In this document: piece by piece, positions 36,520 through 64,000 of the stretch | Layout of the letters: every line of letters starts with the position of its first letter | How positions within the stretch are numbered: position 1 is the stretch's first letter | Assembly: GCA_023634235.1 (NCBI GenBank) | Contig: JAMKCF010000019.1 | Span: 7,705,684-7,769,683, forward strand | Direction of reading: 5' to 3' | Origin: Pisaster brevispinus | Taxonomy: Eukaryota; Echinodermata; Asteroidea; Forcipulatida; Asteriidae | Length of the DNA: 64,000 nucleotides | The notes under the pieces: model-generated | What the model saw: the letters and a program-made list of their open reading frames with translations, nothing else | Databases searched by the model: none | Told to the model about the DNA's origin: nothing | Position numbers and translations under genes: made by a program

Positions 36520-38716
36520 TTAAATTATTATTTCTGATGTTTTGTTAAAAGGAAGTGAGTTTGATAAACTTAAAATGTTCGTTTCATTAGCAAAAGCTGT
36601 GTGTATTCTAAACTACTGTTTGCATTGCCTAATTACAATACCTTTCCCTTTTGGTTGTTTGCAGGGGTTCAATTAATGTCAGTAAATTTAACGATAGTGC
36701 CATTGAAAAATGGAAAATGCTACAAATGTTTTCGCACGGGGCTCTTCCCACATGTTGCAGTTACAGAAAGAAATAGGTTTGATCCTCAGTTAACATTTTT
36801 TATTATTATTAAGTGTATATATGTATTTATAAAATAAGGAATAAAATAAAACTAATAGCTTGGAACTATCTCTTGGTATTTTTTCTCACTATTATGTTAC
36901 AAGTTCAGAGTTTTGTTTAATAAGTGTATTTTTATTGTGTCTTTAACCATAATCTTGTGGTTTTTCCACTAAAACAGTTTTAAAATTACTGGTTATATTA
37001 AAAAGCAAAAATAAGACTCTTAAAAAGTCTGCATGAAACTCAAACAATTTATTCTTAGAATGTCTGTAGATGTATTTCAATGAAATGTCAAGTTAAAAGT
37101 ACTACAAGTAGGGAAGGTCTACACATTACAAAGTTGCCTACTTCCTGATTCTGAAGAATGTTCCCTGAAAATAAATAAATTGTTTCCATGCTCTGAAAGT
37201 AAGCAATTTGGAAAATCCTCTGATCATGGAAGTTTTTTTCCCTAATATGTTGAATGTTATGCTGATTGCAAGATGTAAATGTTGGCAGCTCTGACACTAT
37301 AGCAAGGAACTACAGGTTAGACAGAGCAGCACAATCGTAAGAGTTTTATTCATCCTTTCGCGAACAACTTTTGAAAAACACAGCAACTTTACTCAAAGTT
37401 TTATCTCTCTGGTTGGCATACAATGACTAGGCACAATTCAATATGATGTGAAAACTTACTTTAAAAATACGAAAGAGGTTCCCGTGAAGGATTACCTCGA
37501 AGTGTAATAAAATGTGAACTTGGTTTACAAGTACCAGGCATTACACATGCACTAGGGTTAAAATGCAGAAGAGCTGACACTGACGCGGACACTAAAAGTG
37601 TACACAACTAGATTACGGTTTGAAAAGCTGTAGAATATATTTTTTGTAATGGTCAAAGATAGCAAAGCAGGCTCGGCCACGGCTAATCGAAACGTTTCAT
37701 TAGTACATGCGTTTAATTTCAATCTCTCTATACAAGACAGAATGTTATGCAGCTTTGGTAATTATCGACAAATAAAATGTAAATAGTTTCAATTGGTACT
37801 CATCCTTCAGAAACATTGTTTCAGTCTGTGGCAACTGATTCAAGGATATACAATTGGAAGACGCCAAATTTCACCATTACTTAATATTTCGGTTGCTACA
37901 ATCTAAATGAGGAGAGACTAAAATTCCATGTCAAAGTATACTGTATAATCACTAAGGCTCCTAAACCTGCAAGAGTTTCGGCCGCAGAAAGAAACGTCTC
38001 TCAATCTACACGAGACAGATGGTATACTCGCAGCACTGGACTACTGGTGATACCATACACCGAGTATCCTTTTCACGTATTATAGATAGAAAGTAATTCC
38101 GCAATCCAATATTAACACATTCGAGGTTACCAGGTCGTCAGTAAAAACAGACATGTTCTCGACAGCCGCCTTAAAAATATTTCCAAATGAAGCCAAAAGC
38201 CGGTGGCTCAACGACGGTTCATCAAACATAACCAAAACTAAAGACCAAAAACTGGTCATCGATGAAAATAATGTTATTTCCACCAAGATGTGTACCGGTA
38301 CTACTCCTTAAAAACGATGATAAGTTATTGGTCACCCAAGTTTGTCATATTCCTGAAAAGATATTTTCCAAGATAATTAGCCTATTGTTTACAACAAAAG
38401 TCATACTCTTCATCTGGTTTAAATAGAATAAGACAATTATGCATTCCTTATTACCAACAGTGAACAAAGTATTAGGCCTACAAGACCGCTTTAAACAATA
38501 GAGGGAGCTATTTCTGGAGGTTATTTTGTCCCTAGTGAAAAAATCTGGAAATATGGCGGTCTACACAGGTTAAAAAAGAAAAAAAGTGTACAAAACTATA
38601 ATTAGTGTGTACTCGTATAGTAAAGCGACAGCCTCTGACATCTAAATCTAACGAATGGGGCCTATTTATACAAAGATGCGACAAAGATTCAACAAAAATA
38701 AGAATGGATTTAAAAG
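36520..38716. other. Intergenic region 3' of claspin
   Basis: About 2.2 kb between claspin and a C-rich repeat. The longest frame, a minus-strand 68-residue one at 38080-38286, has no recognised motif and no convincing splice partners. Nothing else supported. Confidence 0.4.
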
Positions 38717-39068
38717 CAGCGGGGTAGCCGGGGGGCCTTGGGTGGGGGCACGTGCCCCCACAAATTCCCAGTGCCCCCCCCCCCATGAAAAAATCGCGAT
38801 AGTGCTCACAGAAAAAGAAGAGGGACAAAAGAGGGAAATGCGTTTTTGTATCATCAAAATGTAGTGAACGATCGCAATCGGGATCGCTATCACGGCCACA
38901 AAATGCCATTATAGAACGGTGGCCGACTGCAGCCTCCCCTTCCAAAATAAAAGCATGGACCCCCCCCCCCCCCCCCCACTGACAAACCCATTCTCCCCGG
39001 CCCCTTCAAAGCAATGCCCCCCCCCCCCCTGTGCCCCCGCTGAAAAAAAAGTCCTGGCTACGGCTGTT
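38717..39068. repeat. C-rich dispersed element (copy 2, fuller)
   Basis: Begins AGCGGGGTAGCCGGG and ends GTCCTGGCTACGGCTG, an imperfect inverted pair, with GGGGGCACGTGCCCCC inside and C runs up to 18 nt (38960-38977). Ordered identity with 13570-13833 shows it is a dispersed non-coding element. The C runs may be prone to sequencing error. Confidence 0.65.
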
Positions 39069-39309
39069 TATAAGTTAACGGTGGAGTTAAGTAAACTTGG
39101 CAGTATATTCAGGGTTTTTATTTTGACGAGATTAGAATCCCAGAAATTCCCCAAATGAGTACCGTAATGACCATAGTAACACTTTGTTCAAACATGGGAT
39201 GCAAGGCTTATTATAACAACAGCACTTAAAGTAGCCCTCGGTTTACACTGACGAATTGGCCGGCAGGTAGGCCTACATGAGGGGATCACAAGTTATTAGG
39301 CGTGGAATT

Positions 39310-39457
39310 TTATCTTTCAAAGGGCAAGGCCAATTTTATTTTGACAAGGGCACATCCATGGAAAAATCTTAAAGTCTATGGGTAACTTTTGAAGGGGCAC
39401 CAAGGCCAAGACCAGGGCAACAGAGGTCATGGCCTCCGTAACCGTAGAATTTCTGAC
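39310..39457. repeat. Dispersed AGGCCT-type repeat, diverged copy
   Basis: Contains AAGGGCACATCCATGG, GAAGGGGCACCAAGGCC, CAGGGCAACAGAGG and a final ACCTG. It resembles the copies at 46914 and 63711 but lacks clean ends. Confidence 0.4.
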
Positions 39458-39839
39458 CTGTGAGTTACAGACTTCACAAGAAGCCAAGATTATTTGGAAT
39501 TGAATATCAGATCATTAACAACGAGGATATGACATTCTTAAGACTTAATGGGCAAACATTGAATATTACTTTTAGTTTAGATGTCCAAAGTTTAAATCAG
39601 AGAGACAGAAAAGGACTACTATTACTAAGATGTTGTTACGTTGTTGACATTATTCTAACTAATAACAATATCAAGAAACCAGGTTAAACTCATTGCAATA
39701 AACACCGTAATATGAAAGTCAATTTCCAACAAGGATGTAATGATCAAGATAAGGCTTCAACTTCCAATTGTATTTTATTTATATTTACATGTTATATTCA
39801 CTACATGCAATTGTGTAACCATCAAAATTATTTACTTAC

Positions 39840-40060
39840 CAAAAGCGGCAGTTGCTAGCTTACTTTCTCCTCTTTGTAGCGTTTCTCGGTCTCGTGTGAA
39901 GTATTATGGTTTTCTCTTGTGTCTTTTCACATCTGTGACGTCCTTGGCACAAACACAGGCGACAAAGGCCAAGGGAAAAGCTGTTTTTGAGTGCTGAACG
40001 CTAAATGTTAGTACTCGGCATCATCAGCATGGTCGCCATTTTCTTTTTAAATAGTCCGGG
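39840..40060 (-). other. Possible minus-strand 5' exon
   Basis: The minus strand carries AAAATGGCGACCATGCTG near 40040, and a strong splice donor CTTTTG|GTAAGTAAAT whose exon side ends at 39840. The stretch is richer in CpG than its surroundings, includes TGACGT elements and looks like a promoter-proximal first exon. The frame from the ATG is short (stop after twelve codons), so it would be mostly 5' untranslated or non-coding. No downstream exons were recognised. Confidence 0.3.
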
Positions 40061-40540
40061 TTCTAATAAACATGGCTAACTTTGAACCCGAGAGGACGCT
40101 ATGTGCATTGCCCTGATTTCGAATGCGCGCTGTCACGAATTATTTATTAATTAAAATAATGGTTAGGCCTAACAACAGTGCATTTAAAAATAACAGATTA
40201 AAACAATTGCAACCAAATATAATTGATGGACTATTTCAAAATGCCCATGCCGACCAGCTCATCTCGCTATAAACGTAACTTTTACCGGCATGTAAATTAT
40301 GTTCTGCACTAAAATATTCACACAGTGTAGGGTGCAGTCTTTTTGCTTTTCTAAACCCTACGTAGCCAAGTTGAGGCAGTAATGCGAAAATAGTCTGGTC
40401 CCTTACACAAAAAGTGATTCATTACCGTGCCTATAATTTTTTATGGAAGCTCATATGTAACTCTAAAACAAATATCCACAGTATTGACATTATTGACAAA
40501 TCCTGCCTAGCATATCTGACCAAAACTCAAGTTTTGATGG

Positions 40541-40620
40541 CCTGGTCATCAGAGTGTGGATTTGAACCCAGTCATGACACTTGTGTCCTTGAGCAAGTCA
40601 TTTAAACCATAAATTGCTTC
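40541..40620 (+). repeat. SINE fragment, TGTGTCCTTGAGCAAG family
   Basis: Contains GGATTTGAACCCAG then GTCATGAC and CTTGTGTCCTTGAGCAAG. The same words occur in reverse orientation at 51466-51575 behind a clearer tRNA-like head. Short 3' part only. Confidence 0.55.
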
Positions 40621-41828
40621 GCTTCAACCAGGCGTTAGGAAGTGGTTTAAGCATGCCTGATGAACAGGGATACTGTTTTAAAGCACCAATATCTAGCTAC
40701 TAGCATGTGCTTCACATATTTATTATTAAACAGGTTAGGGAAAGTCAAAGCAGCACAAATAATTTGCCACAACACAAATTAATTACATACATTTTTTAAT
40801 TAAAAAAAATAATGGTCCTCTCCACATGTTCACAACATGTTCACAACATGATTATGGATAAGACATAATGGTAATCTGAAGAAAAAAAAACATCAGAACA
40901 TTATTTAACATTACGATTAAAAGGGAGGTTAGTGTAGGTCATGTGATAAACTGAGTTGTTTTGTCTTCTGTGGTAGTATGTAATCTTTGATTGATCTCTT
41001 CCATTAAATGTAATTATAAAAGAAAACCTGCTCCCTTATCAGTTACTTTTCTTCCAGACCTTTACACTGAGTGAAATAAATTACACAAAGTCTGCCGTGC
41101 CTAGGAGTATAGCAATGGTTAAACAAAAAGGCATGACATCTTAAGAGTAAAAATACAAAAAGTGCTGTACGGAGCTTTATTCAAAGAAATTGTGTGAATA
41201 ATTCTAACAAATGGATTCCACTCGCCAATGTAACAAACCTCAGTTTACATGTATTTTTTTAAACCCTGGTTTGATCAATGTTTTTTTCCCAGACAAACAA
41301 ATTACTGAGCCAGCAGTAAATAGTTCGTCTCGGCTCTTTTCAAGATAAAAATCATGTTGTCTATTGTGCCTTCTTCAGAGACTGTGTCATTCCATTGATA
41401 GAGAGATGGTCATATGATAATTTTGATGTTACATCGCACGATGTCAAAAGACTACACGCCACAGCAAAAGTTCTAGCAATGAACCAATGAACAATCTTTT
41501 CACTTCTAAACTTATACCATTGTGTCCATACCTTAACAAAACATTTCCCTCTTGTACAGAAGTACCCCTTCCCACAAAATCCTCTAAAGAATTTAAGAAT
41601 TCCTGAGATTCCAAGCACACAATGAAGACACAATGAAGGGGGGGGGGGGAGACACCATGCCCCATATCCCGCACTTAATGTCTAAACTGGTTTCCCGGAA
41701 TAGACTGTGCAGGTCTCGTGCAAATTCAAACAATTTTTGTGAACCTTTGGTTCCCACGTATGTTTCTATAATGTGCGAATGAGACAAAACACACCTTTAG
41801 TGTTCAAGTAATAGTCCACTAAACCTTT

Positions 41829-42046
41829 AGGGCCTTGTCACACGAGGCAACTTTTCCAGGCAACTTGGAGGCAACCAACGGTAGTGCATGCTACAGGACC
41901 TTTTTGGTAGCATTAGGAGTAATTTTTCAAACAATGTCTTATAATCCCCAAGAAAAATATATGAACATTGAAATATGAATGACTTTTCTTCATGGAGATT
42001 GTCTGGAACTGGTTGCCTGTAAATTGCCTCGTGTGACATGGCCCTT
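41829..42046. repeat. MITE with CACACGAGGCAA terminal inverted repeats (complete)
   Basis: Left end AGGGCCTTGTCACACGAGG and right end CCTCGTGTGACATGGCCCT form a terminal inverted repeat of about 21 bp. The interior repeats GGCAACT words and has no coding frame. Related to 27620-27840 and 32360-32410. Confidence 0.75.
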
Positions 42047-42866
42047 TGTGTTCAACACATTAATGTTCAAATACGCATGCGACTTAAGATCTATCTTCAA
42101 AACATTGGGCTCATACACACCCTCCCTCTCTCTTGTCCTGCTTGTAAGTGTGACATAATTCCACTGTAAGGCTGGAAATCCATGTGTCCGTCATGAGTTG
42201 TGCATAGTGTACAATGCGTAAAAACGAAAATACCCGCCAAGCAACTAACACAATTTCATGTATTTCCATTGCGTACTGCATTATCCATAAAAATAATGTG
42301 CATTGCTTGGTGTATACTTTTGTTTTTTTAAGAATTGCGCACTACGCATTATGCACACTGCGTGACAAATACATGGATCTTAGGCCAAAGCCATGCTAAC
42401 TTAACACAAAATCGTACAAAAGATTACCAAAAACAAGGTTTTTTCCGGGGGGGGGGGGGGGTGGGAGGCTTAAGCTCCAATTATCAGTTTCTGGCAAAAG
42501 AAATTAGCAATTTTGTGTACAATAACACAACAGCTTTGGAGCCAGTAGTGGCCAAAACCCTGCGCATTCAGTAGATGTACGCACGTGACATAATGACTTA
42601 CCACTGGCATAACCATGAGTGGCGTCAATCTTGGCTTCTTTTTCAGGTTTCTCAGTTCTCAAAGTGTGAAATTTAGAAGCCTTCTTCTTTGAAATGCACC
42701 AGGTGAAATTAACCCACCAAAGATTTTCGCATCAATTTGATCATGCTGATTATTTACTGTTCGGTAGTAAGGCACTGAAAAAGTACTGTAAGCCCACTCT
42801 TTCACAAGAGCCTAGCCTGTAATCCTGAGATGTAAGACATCCTGATCATGGTGTGATTCTGAGTCG

Positions 42867-58523
<15,657 letters not shown>

Positions 58524-59237
58524 TTTGTCGAGGCTTTTTAAAGGATGAGCTCCTACGCCCTCATGAGGGCGCTACATATAAAATGCAGTCTTTCTTTTTT
58601 TGCACATTGCACAATTTGATCGTGTGCATGTTTGCTGCATATTATGTACGGTGATGGAAATTGTAATAAAATCTATGATTATGAAAGGCAAGTGAAGCAG
58701 TAAAATCACTACTTAACAGATTGAAGTTAAGTGACGTAGAATAAAGTTAACGATTCACTATTTACTTCAGGAGAGAATAGCTGTATTGATTTGATTGCTA
58801 ATTAAAAAAACGGAGGCAAATTAAATTAACCTGAAAAACACTGCCGATTTCAACTTGCAGCGGCTCTCTCAGTCTCAGAGTCAGTATGATTATGAGTTCA
58901 AATATAAATTTAATTTAATAACTAATAGTTAGCACTAACACAAACAGTAATGGTTGATCGAAATAATCTGTATTGATATTAATACAGCGGACAACTTTTT
59001 GAAGCTGCCACTTTTATAAACATTACACAATTGTAAATATTTATCATCCCCCCAAAACATATTTTATTTAGTTGGGATATTCCGAACCCTCCATCCTCCC
59101 TCCATCTGCGACTGTCGGGAGGATGTAGGGTTACGACTACGCAACTAATATTTAATTTGCATTGATAAATGAGAATTTGGGAAAAATTCAAATTGTAAAT
59201 TTCAATTGTTTGTTTGCTTTTGTTTTTTTTAAATCAG
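58524..59237. promoter_or_regulatory. Divergent promoter region between SLC38A6 and TRMT5
   Basis: Separates the SLC38A6 start codon (58523, minus) from the acceptor preceding the TRMT5 coding exon (59238, plus). ATGAGGGCGCTAC near 58563 resembles a CTCF-type core, and CpG is raised near 58480-58570. It also contains a MITE-like hairpin at 59084-59144. The TRMT5 5' untranslated exon should be here or to the left, because the coding exon opens after an AAATCAG acceptor. Confidence 0.5.
59084..59144. repeat. Small hairpin, AACCCTCC family
   Basis: CCGAACCCTCCATCCTCCC pairs loosely with GGGAGGATGTAGGGTTACG; related to 5213-5285. Confidence 0.5.
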
Positions 59238-59268
59238 GTTGAACTGCTAAACGTCAAGGAACATCTCA

Positions 59269-62091
59269 ATGTTGAAGACTCGTCTCTGGCTGTATCTCAG
59301 CAAATCGTTGTCATCAGCTTGTCTCATTTTGAGAGGAATTCCAGCTGTAACCATGTCGTCAAAAACCACTGGTGGTATTTTTGATGCACCGGTATGCACA
59401 CTGACTGAGGACGACCTCAAACTGAATCGTACACTTTTCAGAAAAACTGTTCAAGTCCCAGCTGTTCATTTTGATAAGAAGCTAGCAAACAAATGTCTGA
59501 AGGTTCTTAAAAGCAAGGCAGTATGTCGTAAAATGTTTTCATTCTTAAGAAACAGCCCTCAGAATCCAGATGAGAAAGTGCTGATCTTGAACCCGAGTAA
59601 AGTTTCCTCAAATGACATTGCATCATTGGATGAACCTGGCATTAGCTTCTTGAAGGAGTATAACTTGGTGGATAAATTTGGTGACTTCGAGCTTGAATTG
59701 GAGTACAACGACTGGAGTTGTGACGAGATCTTACGGTCTCTGTTGCCAGGAGGAGTCGAGGTGCCCACCGGTTTCAGTAGGATCGGACATATTGTTCACT
59801 TGAACCTGAGACAAGACCAGCTAAAGTACAAGCACATCATAGGTATGACAAGGGATGAGAAATTTCAGACTCTTATCCGAATTCAAACATTCTTAAGTCT
59901 GCCTGGTAAACAAGAAATGCTGTATTTTTCTCCGAATAAAATAAGTCGGGCTCTTTGATCTACTTCTCTAGAGTAGTGCCGAGGATACTGTTCCCAGAAG
60001 CTCCTTGAAATCTATAACTCCAGTGGTTATCAAAAGGTGGAAATGCCATGGTCTGGATCCCAGTTTCATTTTTGTTGTTTTGTCAGAAATAACTCTAACC
60101 TAGCTGGAGTAATTGTAGCTTACTTAGAGTTCATATCTGGGACAGGTCTTACTCTTAAGTACAAGCAGAAATCTTGCGCTAATTCATCTCAACTGATGTA
60201 ACTTGGTGGCAGCACTAGGATAGCCCCCAACATCTGACATCACACTTCAATGGCGTGTGAATAAATGCAAGTCTCTGGCTTTAAGAATCTACTGGTTGTG
60301 GCATTATGTCTGTGCAATGAAAGCGTTGGGTTTGTAAACCAGACCAGTCTACACTAATGATTGCCATGTGGTGGTACAGTGAATATTCGCCGACATCAAG
60401 GTGGTCTACTTTCACCAATGATGTGTATGCAACTGGGTGATAGGCACATAACCTTGGGTTTAAGAATACGCATACTGCGTGCAAGTGCGATACCACAGCT
60501 TGGCCAGTGTATATACATTTGCCACTGAGGGCGGTTTTCATGATCTACTTCCGTGCAACACAAGTTCAGAGACAAAAACAATATTTCATTGGCTGACCAC
60601 AATCTTTAACACATCTCTTTACTACTTCATTCCACTGGCTAGGTGATGCTTTCATCCTTTTTTAAACGGGAAAAAACAACGGGAGTTTTGTATTAAAACA
60701 TGTTTTACAAATTATCCAAGAACGATTAAATCACAAAACATTCACCCAATAGACCATGTTACCTTTGTTTACAAAAAGAGTGACCGTGTACATTCCATGG
60801 CATTTCCTGGCAGGCAAGATATTCCACTGGTCAAATGGGCAATTTTACATTCTATGTCTTAATTTCCACCTACAAATTCAAGAGTTATAAAAATATGTCT
60901 GATTTTTTTTTTAGATGGCCCCCTTTCTGTCCTTTATTTTTTATTTTTTAAATACTTTTAAATTGGTTTCGATTTTGATTTTTTTTTTCAGGGGAAGTTC
61001 TAATTGATAAAAATCCAGGAGTGAAGACAGTTGTGAACAAGACTGGTGAGATCAACAATGAATTCCGTTTCTTCAACATGGAGCTTTTGGCTGGCGAGGA
61101 CAACATGGTGGCCACTAGCAAGGAGCATGGTCACTCTTTTGAGTTTGACTTCTCAAAAGTGTACTGGAACCCAAGGCTGTCTACGGAACACACAAGAATA
61201 GTTGACCTGTTGAACAGGGGAGATGTTGTGTACGATGTCTTTGCAGGGGTTGGACCTTTTGCCATTCCTGCTGCCAAGAAAGGCTGTGTCGTACTGGCTA
61301 ATGACTTAAACCCAGAGTCTTATAAATGGTTGGACCACAATGTCGGTTTGAATAAAATCAAACGGGGATCAGTGAAGACTTTCAACATGGATGGCAGGGA
61401 GTTCATCAAGGAGATAGTTCGGACGGATCTTCTGCAGATGGCTGACGATACGAGCACCGACGATGACAACAAGAGAACTCATGTCGTCATGAATTTACCA
61501 TCCCTTGCTATTGATTTCTTGAACGTCTTCCCAAAGTTATTGAAGGATGTTCCATCTGGAGTAAGGGACCGGCTGAAACTTCCCACCGTGCACTGCCACT
61601 GCTTTTCAAAGGAGGAGGACGCAGCGGAAGATGTGCGGCGGCGCATTCAAGCTGTGCTCGGTCACAACATTGAGGGCGCTCTCATACATGACGTCAGAGA
61701 CGTAGCGCCTAATAAGGAGATGATGTGCGCATCATTCAAAATGCCAGCAGGTGTTGTATTTGGTGAGTTTACAAAAAAGTATACGACCTGGCAAGGTTGA
61801 ACTGACATGCCACCTAATCATAATTCACAAATTTGTATTGTGTTTCTTTTGACAGTTACTTAATTCATCGAAAAATTTTGTGACCCATCTTTCTGAATTA
61901 TAATTTGATTTCTCCTCAAAACACTTGTAAGAAAACTGTTTTTGCACTACAAAGTACAAACCTTCACTACAATATTCAATTATCACACACTTATGTTGTC
62001 TTTCTAAAATATCACTTTCTCCCTTGTTTTTTTTATAGGCTCAAATGCAACGCCTGATGAACCGGAGCCCAAGAAACCCAGGACAGAGTAA
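59269..62091 (+). CDS. TRMT5: tRNA (guanine-37 N1) methyltransferase TRMT5
   Basis: Three coding exons, 59269-59842, 60992-61762 and 62039-62091, with phases agreeing, give 465 aa (human about 509). The enzyme uses S-adenosylmethionine to make m1G37 next to the anticodon in cytosolic and mitochondrial tRNAs, preventing frameshifts and starting wyosine synthesis in tRNA-Phe. Seen: a basic, hydrophobic N-terminus (MLKTRLWLYLSKSLSSACL) typical of a mitochondrial transit peptide; a second ATG at 59353 could give a cytosolic form; the GFSRIGHIVHLNLR block; DFSKVYWNPRLSTEH; the cofactor loop DVFAGVGPF (273-281); NDLNPES; the NLP motif (359-361); and VAPNKEMMCASF near the end. An in-frame TAA lies just upstream of the chosen ATG. 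Without the last splice the frame would run on to 61800, ending KKYTTWQG. Intron 1 is 1149 bp and shows no other exon. Confidence 0.96.
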
Positions 62092-63003
62092 CAGGACAGT
62101 ATGGGGGAAGCAGCCATAGTGACAAGGACATTTTAGCCTCTTTAGTCGGGCACATTCTAGGCACAAAAGAACATTCCCATGGGTACACGCCTGCAATCCA
62201 TTAAACCGCCAAAACGCATTACTAGACAGCATCATTGTGCCAAAGTAAAAGAGCAATCCTACATAAGTGAATTTGGGCAGTAGTATTTTGAACGTTCCAA
62301 TTGAGTGTTCTGTTGGTCCATGTGCACACGCTGGAAAACTTATCCGATCCAATTGGAGCTTTCCTACCAATCCAATTTGTTAAAATGCTCCCTTATAGTT
62401 TATGGCAAATTGACTCGTCTTGATATGTCTTGATATTTTGCAGATTTGAAAAAAAGAAGAAAAAAAACCACATTACGTCAAAGCACACCCATCGTTGGAG
62501 CATAAAAGACCTTCAAGTTTATATCAGATAAATATTCTGTATTTTATTTCTTATAACCGTAACAAAAGTACAGTTACTTATTTCAAATATTTGGTCACAC
62601 TATTTGACCATGACTAGGTAAAAAACTAGGATTACAAACTAGGTGTAAAAAGCATAAGTGTACATCAGCTGTTGCTACAAAAAAACATATTCTTTTGTAG
62701 AACTGACAACTTAAGTTTGATAAGGTATGCTTTTTCATTTGAAGTCAGAAGCTATAAAGCGAATCACATGATTTGTCATTACTTGTTTTTCTGCTTCCTG
62801 TGTTCCTTTTATGTAGAATTGGTTTCAGATGTGCATTGCTAATCTCGCATTTAAAGGATGTTGCACTCGTAGCAGAGACCAAACTACTTTTAAGGAAATT
62901 GTCATTGAAAAGTGTAACAATAAAAAAAAATCAAACAAAAGGCAGTTGCAGGATTTGAAACTGTGAATGGTTAAGATGCAATCAAGTGAAGTTTGTGGAG
63001 ACG

Positions 63004-63126
63004 CCATGTAATAAATCTCTTATGAGTTGTGGTTGTGAGAAGAACCAGTGGTTTTACCACCACTTGAAAGGTTCAAACCACTGGTTCTTCTCAGAACCAC
63101 CACAGCTTGAAAGAGATTTCTTACAT
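63004..63126. repeat. MITE-like hairpin
   Basis: The outer ends CCATGTAATAAATCTCTT and AAGAGATTTCTTACATGG pair, and the inner GAGAAGAACCAGTGGTTT pairs with AAACCACTGGTTCTTCTC. About 123 bp; no coding capacity. Confidence 0.75.
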
Positions 63127-63710
63127 GGTGTCAGGGCAGCTGTCAATTTTACAGAAAACTTGTAATAATAAAATGGATCATCATCACATGATCTAGTACA
63201 AAATAACTTGGAACACATTTTTATTTTTGTTTTCTTCTCAAAAATAGCTCAATGCAGCAAGCTGAAACTTTCAGCTTTGAAAAAAATTTGATTTAGTTTA
63301 CTCTTAAGGTTTTCTTTACCTTTAAGGTGAGTGCTCCTTATAAGAACTGCCTGGTCTCTCAATGATTCCTTCTGTATTTCCCAGTAGGAAACCATCTTCA
63401 TATGAAAAGAACATGCAAATCAATCATTTGAGAAAGTACGTATTTCAGAAGATCCTGAATGAACATGGCTGATACCACAACTCAATTTCTTATCAACCAA
63501 GACACCATAAAGACTACATACTGTCCAACACAAAAATCAATAAAACAAATTTTGGTTGTAGAATGCAATGCTAGTGGTGTTTGTTCTAACTCATTTAGCC
63601 TAACTGTGTCTCTGCTTTTGTTAAATATTTTCAATCAACTTGAGTCTAAATCACTACGGAGAAACAACAAGATGAATTTATCATTTGGTTTGAAGTGGCC
63701 ATTACATTTT

Positions 63711-63878
63711 CAGGCCTTGAACTTCGCTCTTGAAGGGGCACGGCAATTTACCTCTGGTAAGGGGCTCTCTATGAGGAAAATGTAAATTTGTACTGGAACT
63801 TTGCAAAGGGCACCACAGCAAAAGCACAGGGCACCACGGCAATTGCTGTGGGTGCCGTGGGTTATTTCGAGGCCTGTA
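63711..63878 (+). repeat. Dispersed AGGCCT-ended repeat, best copy
   Basis: Starts CAGGCCTTGAACTTCGCTC and ends TTATTTCGAGGCCTG. It includes GGGGCTCTCTATGAGG, TACTGGAACTTTGCAAAGGG and CACAGGGCACCACGGCAATT. Reverse complement of the 8968-9100 copy, with a longer middle. Confidence 0.65.
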
Positions 63879-64000
63879 TTTTGTTCTTGTTGAGTTGCCA
63901 CAATGTGGTTTCAAACAATTAGTCTTGCTGTTTGTATCCCTGGGAAAGACATTTTTCCATATCTTGCTTCTCTCCACACTGGTAAAATGACCACCTCTTA

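Larger units (their letters stand above)
62092..64000. other. 3' flank of TRMT5, with repeats
   Basis: No coding exon recognised. AATAAA at 62919-62924 and 63167-63172 are possible polyadenylation signals. Holds the hairpin at 63004-63126 and the dispersed repeat at 63711-63878; other open frames look random. Confidence 0.45.

Noticed and set aside
38080..38286. 68-residue minus-strand frame 3' of claspin
   Set aside because: No motif, no clear splice sites and no neighbour in phase; likely chance.
61763..61800. TRMT5 ending at 61800 without the last intron
   Set aside because: A phase-matched donor at 61763 and acceptor at 62038 give a basic tail (EPKKPRTE) like that of other TRMT5 proteins. 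Intron retention is possible but not preferred.

Overview
This is eukaryotic nuclear DNA from an animal. Every recognisable gene is split by many GT-AG introns, there is no operon structure, and introns and gaps are AT-rich and packed with short foldback (MITE-like) repeats, tRNA-derived SINE pieces and a satellite array. The gene set and repeat style suggest a marine invertebrate deuterostome, most likely an echinoderm. That placement is inference; no species marker was read.

Five genes were rebuilt exon by exon, with splice phases agreeing at every junction. (1) 684-2587, minus: two N-terminal exons of peroxisomal phytanoyl-CoA 2-hydroxylase (PHYH); the rest lies off the left edge and the first exon was not found. 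(2) 8292-13252, plus: a complete five-exon SLC35A-family nucleotide-sugar transporter of the senju/SLC35A4-like type, 341 aa. (3) 18203-35882, plus: a complete 22-exon claspin gene (CLSPN), 1440 aa, with two Chk1-binding motifs on adjacent exons and an E2F-like site just upstream. (4) 42867-58523, minus: SLC38A6, a neutral amino-acid transporter, 13 firm or fairly firm exons plus one doubtful exon. (5) 59269-62091, plus: TRMT5, the tRNA guanine-37 N1-methyltransferase, 465 aa. SLC38A6 and TRMT5 stand head to head about 0.75 kb apart, as I recall for the human pair, so this looks like an old conserved divergent gene pair.

The rest is mostly repeats. From the left: foldback elements (41-668), a 166-nt hairpin (3589-3754), an apparent solo LTR (3966-4651), a TTAA-flanked transposon with nested hairpins (6047-7408), and a C-rich dispersed element beside a tRNA-like pseudogene. 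That pseudogene runs straight into a five-copy, 598-bp tandem array (13923-16905). The SLC38A6 introns hold many MITEs, a LINE 3' remnant and a 1.06-kb TA-flanked element containing the doubtful exon. At least six copies of one AGGCCT-ended dispersed repeat occur across the window.

The genes do not form a single pathway: peroxisomal alpha-oxidation, Golgi sugar import, the replication checkpoint, amino-acid transport and tRNA modification. No wholly new multi-gene system was seen. The most interesting items are the satellite that seems to have grown out of a tRNA-like element, the possible exonised transposon in SLC38A6, and a MITE family carrying CTCF-like cores.
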